Origin: Flavobacterium keumense | GTDB taxonomy: Bacteria; Bacteroidota; Bacteroidia; Flavobacteriales; Flavobacteriaceae | Direction: 5' to 3' | Length of the DNA stretch: 64,000 bases | NCBI RefSeq assembly: GCF_029866485.1 | Contig: NZ_CP092332.1 | Span: forward strand, 1,984,001 to 2,048,000 | Part shown: one piece after another, positions 29,667 through 39,450 of the stretch | How the letters are laid out: every line of letters starts with the position of its first letter | Position numbering within the stretch: the stretch's first letter is position 1 | Made by a program: the position numbers and the translations under genes | Notes under the pieces: model-generated | Database searches by the model: none | What the model saw: only the letters and a program-made list of their open reading frames with translations | Told to the model about the DNA's origin: nothing

Positions 29667-30008
29667 TTACGCTTTTTGAGATTTAAGTTTAGTTCTTCTT
29701 CTTTCAGCCCAAGAAATTGCGTGTTTGTCTAAACTTACAGTTAAGAAACGCATTACTCTCTCGTCACGTCTAAATTCAGTTTCAAAAGCAAGCAATACTT
29801 CACCAGCAACTTTGAATTCGAATAAATGGTAAAAACCACTTTTCTTGTTTTGAATTTCGTAAGCCATTTTTTTAAGACCCCAGTCTTCTTTAGCTACCAT
29901 TTCAGCACCACGACTAGTAAGAAATTCTTCAAATTTGCTTACTGTTTCCTTTACCTGAACTTCAGATAAAACGGGATTTAAAATGAAAACAGTTTCATAA
30001 TGATTCAT
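29667..30008 (-). CDS. rpsF: Ribosomal protein S6
   Basis: 113 residues. [16 protein letters not shown] start, [20 protein letters not shown] central strand and [15 protein letters not shown] near the end are S6 hallmarks. First gene of the operon; a minus-strand promoter lies about 32 bp upstream. The leader looks too short for the S6:S18-binding motif found upstream of rpsF in some other bacteria. Confidence 0.97.
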   Translation of the reverse strand: MNHYETVFILNPVLSEVQVKETVSKFEEFLTSRGAEMVAKEDWGLKKMAYEIQNKKSGFYHLFEFKVAGEVLLAFETEFRRDERVMRFLTVSLDKHAISWAERRRTKLKSQKA

Positions 30009-30039
30009 AAATAATACTTTTATTTGTTAAAATTGGGTG

Positions 30040-30047
30040 CAAAAATA
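30040..30047 (-). promoter_or_regulatory. Promoter -7 element for rpsF operon
   Basis: Minus-strand TATTTTTG matches TAnnTTTG, with a TTGAC-like sequence just upstream. Distance to the rpsF start codon is 32 bp. Confidence 0.6.
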
Positions 30048-30175
30048 GTCAATTCTTTTAAATATACAAGCTATAATTAGATTTATTATTACTTATGTAA
30101 ATATTTACTTTCATTTGTGATTTCTATTTTAATTTTCACTAACTTTAATACTGATAATCAACAATTTAAATCACT

Positions 30176-30871
30176 ATGAAATTAAACTGCTTAATAATTG
30201 AGGACAGTGCTGTCCAAAGAATGATTATAACACGACTGGTTAACAATCATACTCAATTAAACCTAATAGGTGACTTCTCCAATGCTATAGAAGCAAGAAG
30301 CTACATGAATATTCATCCAGTAGATTTAGTATTTTTAGATATTGAAATGCCTGTAATCAATGGATTTTCTTTCCTAGAAGGTTTAAAAACAAAACCTCAA
30401 ATCATTTTTGTTACCGCTAAAGCAGAATACGCTTTAAAAGCATTTGATTACGACGCTACTGACTACCTTCAGAAACCAGTTACTCAAAATCGATTTGAAA
30501 CTGCCGTAAAACGCGCCTTGCATTTACATTCTCTCGAACATGAAATCAAAGAAGATTCTGGCGAATATATTTTTATTAAAAGTAATCTCAAAAAATTAAA
30601 AATATTCACTTCTAAGATAAAGTGGATTGAGGCTTTTGGAGATTATGTAAAAGTAGTTACCGAGGAAGGGAATAATCTTGTACTTTCTACAATGAAATCA
30701 TTTGAAGGCAACCTAAGCAAAGAGAAATTTGTAAGAGTACACAAATCCTACATCATTAATATTGACAAAGTAGAGCGCTACAATAGCAAGTTTGCCGAGA
30801 TTGGTTCTTCTAAAATTCCTTTAAGTAGACATAAAAAAGAAGACTTAATTAAAGCACTCTCCTTTGCGTAG
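30176..30871 (+). CDS. LytTR-family response regulator
   Basis: 231 residues. CheY-like receiver (1-120) with acidic residues IIEDS at 8-11, phosphoacceptor Asp55 (LVFLDIEMP), and KP in YLQKPVT. A C-terminal LytTR DNA-binding domain (about 130-230) has FIKSNLKKLKIF, WIEAFGDYVKVVTEEG and the FVRVHKSYIINI motif. No histidine kinase of the LytS type is adjacent. Convergent with priA, stop codons 1 bp apart. Confidence 0.92.
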   Translation: MKLNCLIIEDSAVQRMIITRLVNNHTQLNLIGDFSNAIEARSYMNIHPVDLVFLDIEMPVINGFSFLEGLKTKPQIIFVTAKAEYALKAFDYDATDYLQKPVTQNRFETAVKRALHLHSLEHEIKEDSGEYIFIKSNLKKLKIFTSKIKWIEAFGDYVKVVTEEGNNLVLSTMKSFEGNLSKEKFVRVHKSYIINIDKVERYNSKFAEIGSSKIPLSRHKKEDLIKALSFA

Positions 30872-30872
30872 C

Positions 30873-33323
30873 TCAATAATAATCTACATTGATTGCCCCT
30901 TTTATTGCCCTATATTGCGGAACTGCTTCAAAACTATTAAGCATTTTTTGAATTGTTTTTTTAGCACTACCCATTGAACTACTTTGAGGAATTTTAATCA
31001 AAATAGTTCGAATATATTCATTTCTTATCCTACTAATAGGTGGTTCTTCGGGACCCAAAACAGGTAATGCTAAATTTTGACTCATTACCTGATACAACCA
31101 CATCGCCCCTTCTTTTAATTTATCAAAATCACGATGCTTCAATGTTAGTTTAACTAGTCTGAAATAAGGTGGGTATTTATATATTTGGCGGTCATACAAC
31201 TGCTCTTTATACATTCCAATATAATCATTATTAGTTACTTGCTGTATCGTATTATGATTCGGGTTATAGGTTTGAATCACCACTTTTCCTCGTTTTTCTG
31301 AACGCCCTGAACGACCCGAAACCTGAGTCATCATTTGAAAACTCCTTTCAAAAGCTCTAAAATCAGGATGATACAACATAGTGTCAGCATTCATTATACC
31401 TACCAAACTCACGTTATTAAAATCCAAACCTTTAGCAAGCATTTGAGTTCCAACTAAAATCTCTATTTCTTGATTTTTAAAACTATCAATGATTTTTTCA
31501 AACCCAAACTTAGCTCTGGTGGTATCTTGATCCATTCTTCCTATTTTGGCATTCGGAAAAATAGTAAGCAATTCTTGTTCGATTTGTTCCGTACCAAAGC
31601 CTTTTGTAGCCAAATCAATACTCGAACAACTGTGACAATGCGTTGGCTTTGCCATTGAATAGCCACAATAATGACAACGCAACTGATTTTTGTGCTTATG
31701 ATAGGTCAAACTCACATCACATTGCTGACATTGCGGTACGTTACCACAACTAAGACATTCCATTATAGGCGAATAGCCTCTTCTATTTTGAAATAAAATC
31801 ACTTGTTCTCCTAATGACAAAGCGGTAGTGATGGCTTCGATTAATGAATCACTAAAATGTCCGGTCATTTTTTTACGGAAGTAGCTGTCTTTTAAATCAA
31901 CTAACTCAATTTCTGGCAACTGAACATTTCCGTAACGTTCCGTAATTTCGACCAAACCATATTTATCTGATTGCGCATTAAAATACGATTCAATACTTGG
32001 CGTTGCCGACCCCAGAAGCACTTTAGCTTTATGCATATTTGCTAAAACTATAGCAGCATCTCGAGCGTGGTACCTTGGCGCAGGATCTACTTGTTTAAAA
32101 GTTTGTTCGTGTTCTTCATCCACAATAACCAAACTCAAATTAGAAAAAGGTAAAAACAAGGCCGACCTCGCTCCTATTACTATTTGTGCTTTTGGGGATT
32201 GTTCTAAAACTTGTTTCCACAATTCAATACGTTCATTATTGCTGTATTTGGAATGATACACCCCTACTTTATCTCCAAAATAGGCTCGTAAACGACTGAC
32301 TAACTGCGTAGTTAAAGCAATTTCAGGCAAAAGATACACTACTTGCTTTCCCGTCGCTATTTGTTCTTCGATTAGCTTAATGTAAATTTCCGTCTTTCCA
32401 CTTGAAGTGACTCCGTGTAATAAGCAAACCTCTTTTGATTCAAAACGTTCATTAATCTGATCATAAGCTTGCTGTTGTGCTACACTCAATTGCAAAGCTG
32501 CTTCTTGAGCATTGCCGCTAAAATTAATCCTGTCTTCTTGAATAAAGTATTCTTCTAGTATTTCTTTTTCAATCAATGCTTTTACGATTGACGATGTTGA
32601 ATTTGCAGCTTCCACTAATTGCTTAACCGAAATTGGCTTTTTCTCTGCTGCGTTCAAATGAAAATAAGTCAACACAATTTCTCTTTGTTTGGAGGCACTT
32701 TTTAGTGTTTCTAACAATTCACTTAAGCCCGAATTAGAATCATATTGGGAATGCAGTCGCACATAGCGAACTAATTTAGGCTTGTACAATTCTTGAACTT
32801 CTTCATGAAGCACCAAAATATTTTTGTTAATCAATTTCTGAACAACTGGAAAAATATTTTTCTTGTTCAAAATAGCCGTAATATCTTGAATACGTAACGA
32901 ACTTTGTTGTTGTAAGGCTTGATAGATTAAAAACTCCTCATCCGAAAGCAAACTTTCGTCTATCACCACAGATTGTTTTTGCGAAATAATCGTTTCACTT
33001 TCTAATAACAAAGCACTCGGCATAGCGCCTCGATACACATCTCCAATTGCGCACATATAGTAGCTCGCAATCCATTGCCAATGTGCAATTTGAAACTCAG
33101 TTACAATCGGTTTTTCATCTAGTATTTGATCAATTTCTTTGGCTTCATACAGCGATGGCTCATTTTGATGCTTATCGATAATCAAAGCCGTGTACATTTT
33201 ACTTTTGCCAAAAGGCACCACCACCCGCATCCCGTTTTTTACAAAATGAAATTCAGCTTCTGAAACCTTATACGTAAAGGTTTTAGCAAGTGATAACGGT
33301 AAAATTACTTCGACAAAATACAT
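30873..33323 (-). CDS. priA: Primosomal helicase PriA
   Basis: 816 residues. N-terminal 3'-DNA-end-binding region (MYFVEVILPLSLAKTFTYKV), Walker A LHGVTSSGKTEIY, DEEH box (VIVDEEHEQTFKQ), GSATPS motif, eight zinc-binding Cys (CLSCGNVPQCQQC then CHYCGY...CHSC) and motifs V/VI (VGTQMLAKGLDF, QVSGRSGR). Restarts stalled replication forks. Complete. Confidence 0.97.
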   Translation of the reverse strand: MYFVEVILPLSLAKTFTYKVSEAEFHFVKNGMRVVVPFGKSKMYTALIIDKHQNEPSLYEAKEIDQILDEKPIVTEFQIAHWQWIASYYMCAIGDVYRGAMPSALLLESETIISQKQSVVIDESLLSDEEFLIYQALQQQSSLRIQDITAILNKKNIFPVVQKLINKNILVLHEEVQELYKPKLVRYVRLHSQYDSNSGLSELLETLKSASKQREIVLTYFHLNAAEKKPISVKQLVEAANSTSSIVKALIEKEILEEYFIQEDRINFSGNAQEAALQLSVAQQQAYDQINERFESKEVCLLHGVTSSGKTEIYIKLIEEQIATGKQVVYLLPEIALTTQLVSRLRAYFGDKVGVYHSKYSNNERIELWKQVLEQSPKAQIVIGARSALFLPFSNLSLVIVDEEHEQTFKQVDPAPRYHARDAAIVLANMHKAKVLLGSATPSIESYFNAQSDKYGLVEITERYGNVQLPEIELVDLKDSYFRKKMTGHFSDSLIEAITTALSLGEQVILFQNRRGYSPIMECLSCGNVPQCQQCDVSLTYHKHKNQLRCHYCGYSMAKPTHCHSCSSIDLATKGFGTEQIEQELLTIFPNAKIGRMDQDTTRAKFGFEKIIDSFKNQEIEILVGTQMLAKGLDFNNVSLVGIMNADTMLYHPDFRAFERSFQMMTQVSGRSGRSEKRGKVVIQTYNPNHNTIQQVTNNDYIGMYKEQLYDRQIYKYPPYFRLVKLTLKHRDFDKLKEGAMWLYQVMSQNLALPVLGPEEPPISRIRNEYIRTILIKIPQSSSMGSAKKTIQKMLNSFEAVPQYRAIKGAINVDYY

Positions 33324-33337
33324 GTACTAATTATAAA

Positions 33338-33763
33338 TTAATTCACTCGATGCCAATATTGTGTTCTTCCCAATAACGAAAAACCAATATAACCACGAAC
33401 CTTAAGTTTATCTTTTGATTCCAAAGAAAGTGCGCATTTGTACAACTTCCCATTTTTAGGATCCAAGATTTCACCTGAATTGTATTCAGAACCGTCTTTT
33501 GACAATCCTTTGATAATGGTTAAGCCCAAAATGGGTTTATTTTTGTCTTCGCCAGCACACTTTTGGCACAAACTATTTTTATGAGCCAAATCCAACACTT
33601 CAACTACTTTTGCATATATCTTTCCTGACTTAGAAAATACTTCAACGATAGACTTAGCTTCTCCAGTTTCATCATCAATAGTTTTCCATTTCCCAAGAAT
33701 AGATTGAGAATTCACATTAATTGAGAAGAGCACAAACAATAAAAGAACACAAAATTTATACAT
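33338..33763 (-). CDS. DUF2147 family exported protein
   Basis: 141 residues with a signal peptide (about 1-19). The family pattern SILGKWKTIDDETGEAKSIVEVF opens the mature protein, followed by YAKVVEV, a CQKC cysteine pair, GLTIIKGLSKDGSEYNSGEILDPKNGKLYKCAL and VRGYIGFSLLGRTQYWHR. Predicted lipocalin-like beta barrel in the periplasm. Molecular role unknown. Confidence 0.87.
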   Translation of the reverse strand: MYKFCVLLLFVLFSINVNSQSILGKWKTIDDETGEAKSIVEVFSKSGKIYAKVVEVLDLAHKNSLCQKCAGEDKNKPILGLTIIKGLSKDGSEYNSGEILDPKNGKLYKCALSLESKDKLKVRGYIGFSLLGRTQYWHRVN

Positions 33764-33780
33764 ATTAAAATTGGATTGAG

Positions 33781-34713
33781 TTATGATAATTGGGTTGCGT
33801 TTTGTTTTTTTAATTTGGCTATGGTGGCATTCAATTCAAAACCTAACAAAAGAATCATACAGTTAATCCAAATGTAAAACATCAAAATTAACAAGGTTCC
33901 AATGGAACCGTATAGCTCGTTGTATTTAGAAAATTTAATTACCCAAATTCCGAAGAAATAAGACGAAATAATAATTAAAATAGTGGTAAATACAGAACCA
34001 ATACTTACAAATCGCGGTTTATGAAATTGCTTCGTCCCATAACGTAAAAGAATAGAACTTGTAATTAATATCATCAAAATTACGAACGCATAACGTCCCA
34101 TTTCTATTAAAGGCACTTGGTCACTTAGCACATCTTGAATAATCGTTTGTTGGATAATAACCTCAAATATTACGATGGCAGCCACTGTTACAATCAACAA
34201 AATAGACAATACCATTGAAATACCCAAAGCCACAACATATTGTCGTAAAAATCCATGTTTTACTATAACGTGTTTAGAAGATTCAAAACCGCTTATGATT
34301 CCCGAAATTCCATTGGCCATTAAAAAAATAGACAATACAAATCCTGAAGACAACAAGCCCGAATGACTGTTATTCAAGATATCATTAATAATTTTATAAA
34401 TCGCATCATAGGTATTAGGAGGCACCCCTTCCTTAACAAATTCCAAAAAATCAGATTGAAACCCTTCAATCGGAATATACGGAATCAAGTTCAAGATAAA
34501 TAAGGCAAAAGGAAACAAAGCCATAAAGAAACTAAAAGCGACCGCACTAGCGTGATAGGTCAAACCACCCTCAACTATTCCAAGAAGATACAATTCCATC
34601 AAATCATACAACGACAAACCTTCTAACCAAGGTAATTTGATTCGTTGTAACACCTGAACTAAATTTCTTAGTATTGGCACTTTTAAAAGCCTACTTTCTA
34701 TCGCCTTCGACAT
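33781..34713 (-). CDS. YihY/BrkB family membrane protein
   Basis: 310 residues, about six transmembrane helices between residues 50 and 295. Family motifs: GGLTYHASAVAFSFFMALFPFALF near the first helix, ANGISGIISGF, and LYGSIGTLLILMFYIWINCMILLLGFELNA near the end. Older annotations call it ribonuclease BN, which is not supported for this family. Function uncertain. It ends 1 bp after nadC on the same strand. Confidence 0.88.
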   Translation of the reverse strand: MSKAIESRLLKVPILRNLVQVLQRIKLPWLEGLSLYDLMELYLLGIVEGGLTYHASAVAFSFFMALFPFALFILNLIPYIPIEGFQSDFLEFVKEGVPPNTYDAIYKIINDILNNSHSGLLSSGFVLSIFLMANGISGIISGFESSKHVIVKHGFLRQYVVALGISMVLSILLIVTVAAIVIFEVIIQQTIIQDVLSDQVPLIEMGRYAFVILMILITSSILLRYGTKQFHKPRFVSIGSVFTTILIIISSYFFGIWVIKFSKYNELYGSIGTLLILMFYIWINCMILLLGFELNATIAKLKKQNATQLS

Positions 34714-34714
34714 A

Positions 34715-35572
34715 TTAAAATGCTTTTAAACTTAAATCCATATTAACAACTGAATGTGTCAAAGCCCCTGAGGAAATATAATCCACACCACAATCCGCAT
34801 AGTGTCGAATGGTAGTTTCATCTATATTTCCTGACGATTCTGTTTGGCATTGATCTCCAATTAAAGCAACAGCTTTTCGAGTATCTTCGTAATTAAAATT
34901 ATCTATCAAGATACGATCTACCCCATCGCTTTCTAAAATTTCTTTAATTTCATCTAAATCCCGAGCTTCTACTATAATTTTTAAATCTAAATTATTCGCT
35001 TTAAGATAGTCTTTGGTTTTGGCTATAGCCAAAGTAATTCCGCCTGCAAAATCAATATGATTGTCTTTCAACATAATCATATCATACAAGGCAAAACGAT
35101 GATTTTCGCCTCCGCCTATTTTTACTGCCCATTTTTCTGGAGCGCGAAACCCTGGAGTAGTTTTACGAGTATCTAGAATTTTGGTTTGAGTTCCTTTTAA
35201 TAATTGAACATACTCATTTGTTTTTGTAGCAATAGCCGACATGCGTTGCATAGAATTCAGCACCACGCGTTCGGCTTTCAAAATAGATTGTGAACTTCCC
35301 GAAACATGAAAAACTACATCACCTTTCTTCACCACTGAACCATCTTCAATAAAAATTTCCAACTGTAAACTAGCATCTACATAATCGAATATCATTTTGG
35401 CAAATGCAACTCCTGCAATAATCCCGTCCTCCTTCACTAATAATTTAGCTTTTCCTTTGGCCGAAGCAGGAACACAAGCTAAAGAGCTATAATCACCCGC
35501 ACCCACATCTTCACGTATCGCATTGGCAATCAAAAGTTCTAACTCCTTTTTGAATTGGGAATCACTAATCAT
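34715..35572 (-). CDS. nadC: Nicotinate-nucleotide pyrophosphorylase (carboxylating)
   Basis: 285 residues. N-terminal quinolinate phosphoribosyltransferase domain (REDVGAGDYSSLACVP), core with LNSMQRMSAIATKT, LDTRKTTPGFRAPEKWAVKIGGGENHRFALYDMIMLKDNHI and the C-terminal ESSGNIDETTIRHYADCGVDYISSGALTHS. Converts quinolinate and PRPP to nicotinate mononucleotide in NAD synthesis. Downstream genes BrkB and DUF2147 follow with small gaps. Confidence 0.96.
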   Translation of the reverse strand: MISDSQFKKELELLIANAIREDVGAGDYSSLACVPASAKGKAKLLVKEDGIIAGVAFAKMIFDYVDASLQLEIFIEDGSVVKKGDVVFHVSGSSQSILKAERVVLNSMQRMSAIATKTNEYVQLLKGTQTKILDTRKTTPGFRAPEKWAVKIGGGENHRFALYDMIMLKDNHIDFAGGITLAIAKTKDYLKANNLDLKIIVEARDLDEIKEILESDGVDRILIDNFNYEDTRKAVALIGDQCQTESSGNIDETTIRHYADCGVDYISSGALTHSVVNMDLSLKAF

Positions 35573-35653
35573 TTTCTACTTTTTTTAGGAATTGCTAAAG
35601 TAGGATATATTTTGGGGATTAAAAACTTAGTCTTACTCTTTTTCATAAATCTC

Positions 35654-35661
35654 TATATTTG
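35654..35661 (+). promoter_or_regulatory. Promoter -7 element for rlmH
   Basis: TATATTTG lies 22 bp before the rlmH ATG at 35684, supporting that start. An upstream open extension of 43 codons overlapping nadC would begin before this promoter. Confidence 0.65.
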
Positions 35662-35683
35662 CAGTTCAAATTTAGTCCAAATT

Positions 35684-36157
35684 ATGAATATTAAACTCAT
35701 CGCAATTGGCAAAACAGACAACAAGGCATTGCAATCGTTAATTGACGATTACACCAAACGATTGTCTTTTTATATCAAATTTGAGTTGGATATTATTCCT
35801 GATATTAAAAACGTAAAAAACTTATCTGAAAGTCAACAAAAGGAAAAAGAAGGCGAGTTGATTTTAGCTAAAATAAGTCCGACAGACCAGCTAATTTTAT
35901 TGGATGAAAATGGAAAGAATTTTTCAAGCGTGGGATTTTCAGAAGAATTACAAAAGAAAATGAACTCTGGCATCAAAACTTTGGTTTTTGTAATTGGTGG
36001 CCCTTACGGATTTTCGGATACGGTATACGCTAAAGCGCAAGGAAAAATAGCACTTTCACTAATGACCTTTTCACATCAAATGGTGCGTTTATTCTTTATT
36101 GAGCAGCTCTACCGCGGATTTACAATTTTAAGAAACGAACCGTATCATCATCAGTAA
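35684..36157 (+). CDS. rlmH: 23S rRNA pseudouridine-1915 N3-methyltransferase
   Basis: 157 residues from MNIKLIAIGKTDNKALQ, the normal RlmH length. SPOUT fold with knot residues in LILLDENGKNFSS, FVIGGPYGFSDTVY, and the C-terminal LSLMTFSHQMVRLFFIEQLYR and RNEPYHHQ signature. It methylates pseudouridine 1915 in helix 69 of 23S rRNA. Confidence 0.96.
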   Translation: MNIKLIAIGKTDNKALQSLIDDYTKRLSFYIKFELDIIPDIKNVKNLSESQQKEKEGELILAKISPTDQLILLDENGKNFSSVGFSEELQKKMNSGIKTLVFVIGGPYGFSDTVYAKAQGKIALSLMTFSHQMVRLFFIEQLYRGFTILRNEPYHHQ

Positions 36158-36200
36158 ATTTACGATATACGATTTAAGATGTACTATCTTGAGCAGAGTA

Positions 36201-36770
36201 CTAGTAGACGAATTCTTCTTGTGAAACGTTAGACAAATGTGAATTTTGAATAGCAATTTTACATTGAAGATAGTCTCCAAAACTTAAATTCTTATCAAAC
36301 CCCAAAGTAATTTTACCTGAAATACTTTTTAACTTTTGAAGCGAAAAATCATTTTTTGAAAAATACGCAATGGCTCCCGACTTTGGATTTGTGAATTGGT
36401 ATTTTACTCTCGTAAAAGATAAGAAGGCTAAATTCTTTTGAATACTATCTGAATACGAAAAATAATTTTCTGAAGTTTCGCTTTTATGCATACTTCCCTC
36501 CTTTTTAGCTTGCAATTTTATAATTTCTGGAACCACCAATCGCAACGGCAACCGTTTGTCAATATGAAAAATCCAATTGGTCGAACTAATTGAATTTTTT
36601 CTGTTTACTTCTACCAAAGTGTCTTTTCCCTTGGTTTTAAAAAACAAATAAATTGGCGAATAATCCTGAACCTCCTTAATAAGAGTTACGTTTGATTTTG
36701 ACAACAATATCGTTTCTTGATTTCCACAAGAAAATAGAACAAAAAACAACAACACACTTAGGTTTTTCAT
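36201..36770 (-). CDS. Lipoprotein of unknown function
   Basis: 189 residues. Signal peptide with lipobox LFSC (Cys15). The mature part is beta-rich with few conserved-looking motifs (YSPIYLFFKTKGKDTLVEVNRKNSIS, NWIFHIDKRLPLRLVVPEI). Its start overlaps the folP stop by 4 bp, so it is probably translated with folP. No family recognised with confidence. Confidence 0.7.
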   Translation of the reverse strand: MKNLSVLLFFVLFSCGNQETILLSKSNVTLIKEVQDYSPIYLFFKTKGKDTLVEVNRKNSISSTNWIFHIDKRLPLRLVVPEIIKLQAKKEGSMHKSETSENYFSYSDSIQKNLAFLSFTRVKYQFTNPKSGAIAYFSKNDFSLQKLKSISGKITLGFDKNLSFGDYLQCKIAIQNSHLSNVSQEEFVY

Positions 36771-37591
36771 GAATTCATTTTATTAAATAAAGTGATACAC
36801 TCCACCGCTTCTTTTACATCATGAACACGAAGAATATTCGCTCCCTTCAACAATGAAATTGTGTTTAAAGTTGTGGTTCCATTAAGAGATTCAGATGCAT
36901 TATTATTCAATGTTTTATAAATCATTGATTTTCTTGAAATACCAACTAAAACTGGCAATTTTAATTGCTGAAATAATTCCATCTTCTGAAGCACTTCATA
37001 ATTCTGTTCTAGTGTTTTGGCAAAACCAAATCCAGGATCAACAATCAAATCATTGATACCTAAACTTCGCGCTACAGCTATTCGTTCTGAGAAATACAAA
37101 AGCACTTCTTTAACCACATCTTCATATTGCGTGAGTGTTGACATTGTTTGGGGAGTTCCTCGCATGTGCATCATAATGTAAGGCAGATTGTACCTGGCAA
37201 CAACACCCAACATTGCATCGTCTAATTTTCCTGCTGAAATATCATTGATTAATGCGGCTCCTTTTTGAATACAAGCTTCAGCCACTTGAGAGCGAAACGT
37301 ATCAATTGAAATCAAGATATTTGGAAATCGTTGCACCAACAAGTCAACTATAGGAACAATTCGTGCCATTTCCTCTTCTGTAGACACAAATTCTGCATTG
37401 GGTTTACTAGAATAGGCACCAATATCAATAAAAGTAGCCCCTTCTGAAAGCATTTTTTGAACTTGCGCTATAATTTCAGTTTCGTTTTTATACTTTCCAC
37501 CATCAAAAAAAGAATTGGGAGTTAGATTCAGAATTCCCATTACTTTAGGGTTTGATAAATCGATGAGCTGTCCTTTACAATTAATCGTCAT
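36767..37591 (-). CDS. folP: Dihydropteroate synthase
   Basis: 274 residues. TIM-barrel with MGILNLTPNSFFDGG, IDIGAYSSKPNA, SIDTFRSQVAEACIQKGAALINDISAG, MMHMRGTPQTM, DPGFGFAKT and LVGISRKSMI. These are all expected pterin- and PABA-site segments. It joins 6-hydroxymethyl-dihydropterin pyrophosphate to p-aminobenzoate; sulfonamide target. The GAYS variant in place of the more common GGES is normal in Bacteroidota. Confidence 0.95.
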   Translation of the reverse strand: MTINCKGQLIDLSNPKVMGILNLTPNSFFDGGKYKNETEIIAQVQKMLSEGATFIDIGAYSSKPNAEFVSTEEEMARIVPIVDLLVQRFPNILISIDTFRSQVAEACIQKGAALINDISAGKLDDAMLGVVARYNLPYIMMHMRGTPQTMSTLTQYEDVVKEVLLYFSERIAVARSLGINDLIVDPGFGFAKTLEQNYEVLQKMELFQQLKLPVLVGISRKSMIYKTLNNNASESLNGTTTLNTISLLKGANILRVHDVKEAVECITLFNKMNS

Positions 37592-37642
37592 TTCAATCTG
37601 GTTTTAAAGACCTTGTTTTTCTTCTTTCAGAAAAATTATTCT

Positions 37643-37650
37643 TATTTTTG
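37643..37650 (+). promoter_or_regulatory. Promoter -7 element for the DUF1599 gene
   Basis: TATTTTTG, a TAnnTTTG match, overlaps the earliest in-frame ATG (37648) and lies 30 bp before the ATG at 37681, which favours the downstream start. Confidence 0.6.
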
Positions 37651-37680
37651 AAAAATTTTGAATACAAATATACATCAATA

Positions 37681-38214
37681 ATGAAGAATACTTCACAAGA
37701 ATATGATGCCGTTGTTGCGGTATGCCGCTCTTTATTTATCAATAAAATGAAAGATTACGGAAGTGCTTGGCGCATTTTACGCTTACCATCACTTACTGAC
37801 CAAATATTTATCAAAGCCCAACGCATCCGAAGTTTACAAGAGAATGAAGTTCGAAAAGTAAACGAAGATGAGTCGGGAGAATTCATCGGAATCATCAACT
37901 ATTCTATTATGGCATTAATTCAACTGGAATTAGGAATTGCTGACCAACCTGATTTGGATGTCACTAAAGCCAGTGAATTGTACGATGCCAAAATCAAGGA
38001 AACTAAAAAATTAATGGAAAATAAAAACCATGATTATGGCGAGGCTTGGCGCGATATGCGAGTGAGTTCCTTGACGGATTTGATTTTGCAAAAATTACTT
38101 CGCGTAAAGCAAATTGAAGACAACAAGGGAAAAACATTAGTATCAGAAGGTATTGACGCCAATTATCAAGACATGATCAATTATGCCGTTTTTGCATTGA
38201 TTTTAATGAAATAA
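37681..38214 (+). CDS. DUF1599 protein with internal duplication
   Basis: 177 residues from the preferred ATG. Two homologous halves are visible: MKDYGSAWRILRLPSLTDQIFIKAQRI in the first and NHDYGEAWRDMRVSSLTDLILQKLLRV in the second, each followed by an INYSIMALIQL/INYAVFALIL helix. All-alpha, resembling MazG-like nucleotide-binding folds, but function is not established. It follows folP divergently and precedes the DoxX gene by 28 bp. Confidence 0.85.
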   Translation: MKNTSQEYDAVVAVCRSLFINKMKDYGSAWRILRLPSLTDQIFIKAQRIRSLQENEVRKVNEDESGEFIGIINYSIMALIQLELGIADQPDLDVTKASELYDAKIKETKKLMENKNHDYGEAWRDMRVSSLTDLILQKLLRVKQIEDNKGKTLVSEGIDANYQDMINYAVFALILMK

Positions 38215-38242
38215 AAACAACCGGTATCTCAAATTCTACATT

Positions 38243-39352
38243 ATGACAAAGCTGAAAAACATACTCACCCAATTTTCTCGAATTTTCGTAGGGATTCTTT
38301 TTATTATTTCGGGATTAATCAAATTAAATGATCCTTTAGGCTTCTCTTATAAATTAGCGGAATATTTTGGAGAACCTGTATTTAATTTACCTTTCTTTGT
38401 GCGATTTTCATTAGCAATAGCTATCTTTTTAGTCATTCTTGAAGTTGTTTTGGGAATTATGCTTTTGTTAGGCTTCAAATCAAAACTAACCGTTTGGCTT
38501 TTGCTAATTCTTATCATTAAATTTACTTTCCTAACTTTCTATTCGGCTTATTTTAATGTGGTGAAAGATTGTGGATGTTTTGGAGATGCTTTGCATTTAA
38601 CCCCTTGGGAATCCTTTACAAAAGATGTGGTTTTATTATTTTTTATTTTGATTTTATTTTTCAATGTCAAATTAATTCAACCTTTATTTAAAGCCAAAAT
38701 CCAGAATATTTTAGTTCTTATTAGTATTGGACTATGTAGTTTTATAGCGTATTGGGTATTGCATCACCTACCAATTATTGACTTCAGACCTTTTAAAGTA
38801 GGCAACAATATCCAAAAAGGAATGGAAATTCCAGAAGGAGCACCACAATCTGTTGTAGAAATGACTTTTATCTACAAAGTAAACGGAGTGGATACTGAAT
38901 TTACAGAAAAGGATTTAATGAAAATACCTGCAGGAGCTACTTTTGTAGATAGAAAAGATAAAGTCATTGTAGAAGGTTATGTACCTCCTATTCACGATTT
39001 TACAATGGAAAAAGACGGTGCTGACTATAAAGACGAGTTGTTGCAAAATCCAAAACTAATGCTATTTGTTGCTTATGATTTGGCTATTGCCAACAAAGAA
39101 GGGTTAACCCAACTAGAACGTCTCAAACAACAAGCTGACGCGAAAGGATATACTGTTATCGGTATGACAGGTTCGGCACCTGAACAAATAGAAAAAACAA
39201 AGAAAGAATTTGGATTCACATTTGATTTTTACTTCTGTGATGCCACCGCTTTAAAAACCATTGAAAGAGCCAATCCGAGTATTGTAATTCTTGAAAAAGG
39301 TACTGTAAAACAAAAAGTACATTATAATGATATTGAAGATTTGAAATTATAA
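38243..39352 (+). CDS. DoxX/MauE-like membrane protein with thioredoxin-like domain (BT_3928 family)
   Basis: 369 residues. N-terminal four-helix DoxX/MauE module (about 8-150), with KLNDPLGFSYKLAEYF and the CGCFGDAL cysteine motif between helices 3 and 4, then one further helix (about 155-173). A C-terminal extracytoplasmic domain (about 250-369) has a thioredoxin-like order but no CxxC. The CGCFG motif suggests a role in disulfide or redox delivery. A TlpA-type thioredoxin is the next gene. Confidence 0.83.
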   Translation: MTKLKNILTQFSRIFVGILFIISGLIKLNDPLGFSYKLAEYFGEPVFNLPFFVRFSLAIAIFLVILEVVLGIMLLLGFKSKLTVWLLLILIIKFTFLTFYSAYFNVVKDCGCFGDALHLTPWESFTKDVVLLFFILILFFNVKLIQPLFKAKIQNILVLISIGLCSFIAYWVLHHLPIIDFRPFKVGNNIQKGMEIPEGAPQSVVEMTFIYKVNGVDTEFTEKDLMKIPAGATFVDRKDKVIVEGYVPPIHDFTMEKDGADYKDELLQNPKLMLFVAYDLAIANKEGLTQLERLKQQADAKGYTVIGMTGSAPEQIEKTKKEFGFTFDFYFCDATALKTIERANPSIVILEKGTVKQKVHYNDIEDLKL

Positions 39353-39450
39353 CTTCATTTCATCGTTAATAAGTTGCTTATTTATTAACTATAACGATAT
39401 TGAAATCAAGTGGTATTCAAACAAAAACAAACTTTCTATTGCGTTTAAAT

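Noticed and set aside
30873-33323. priA zinc region as a separate gene or frameshift
   Set aside because: The frame is continuous with all helicase motifs in order; normal PriA.
35555-35683. Longer RlmH start
   Set aside because: The extra 43 residues overlap nadC, precede the promoter and are not part of the 157-residue family.
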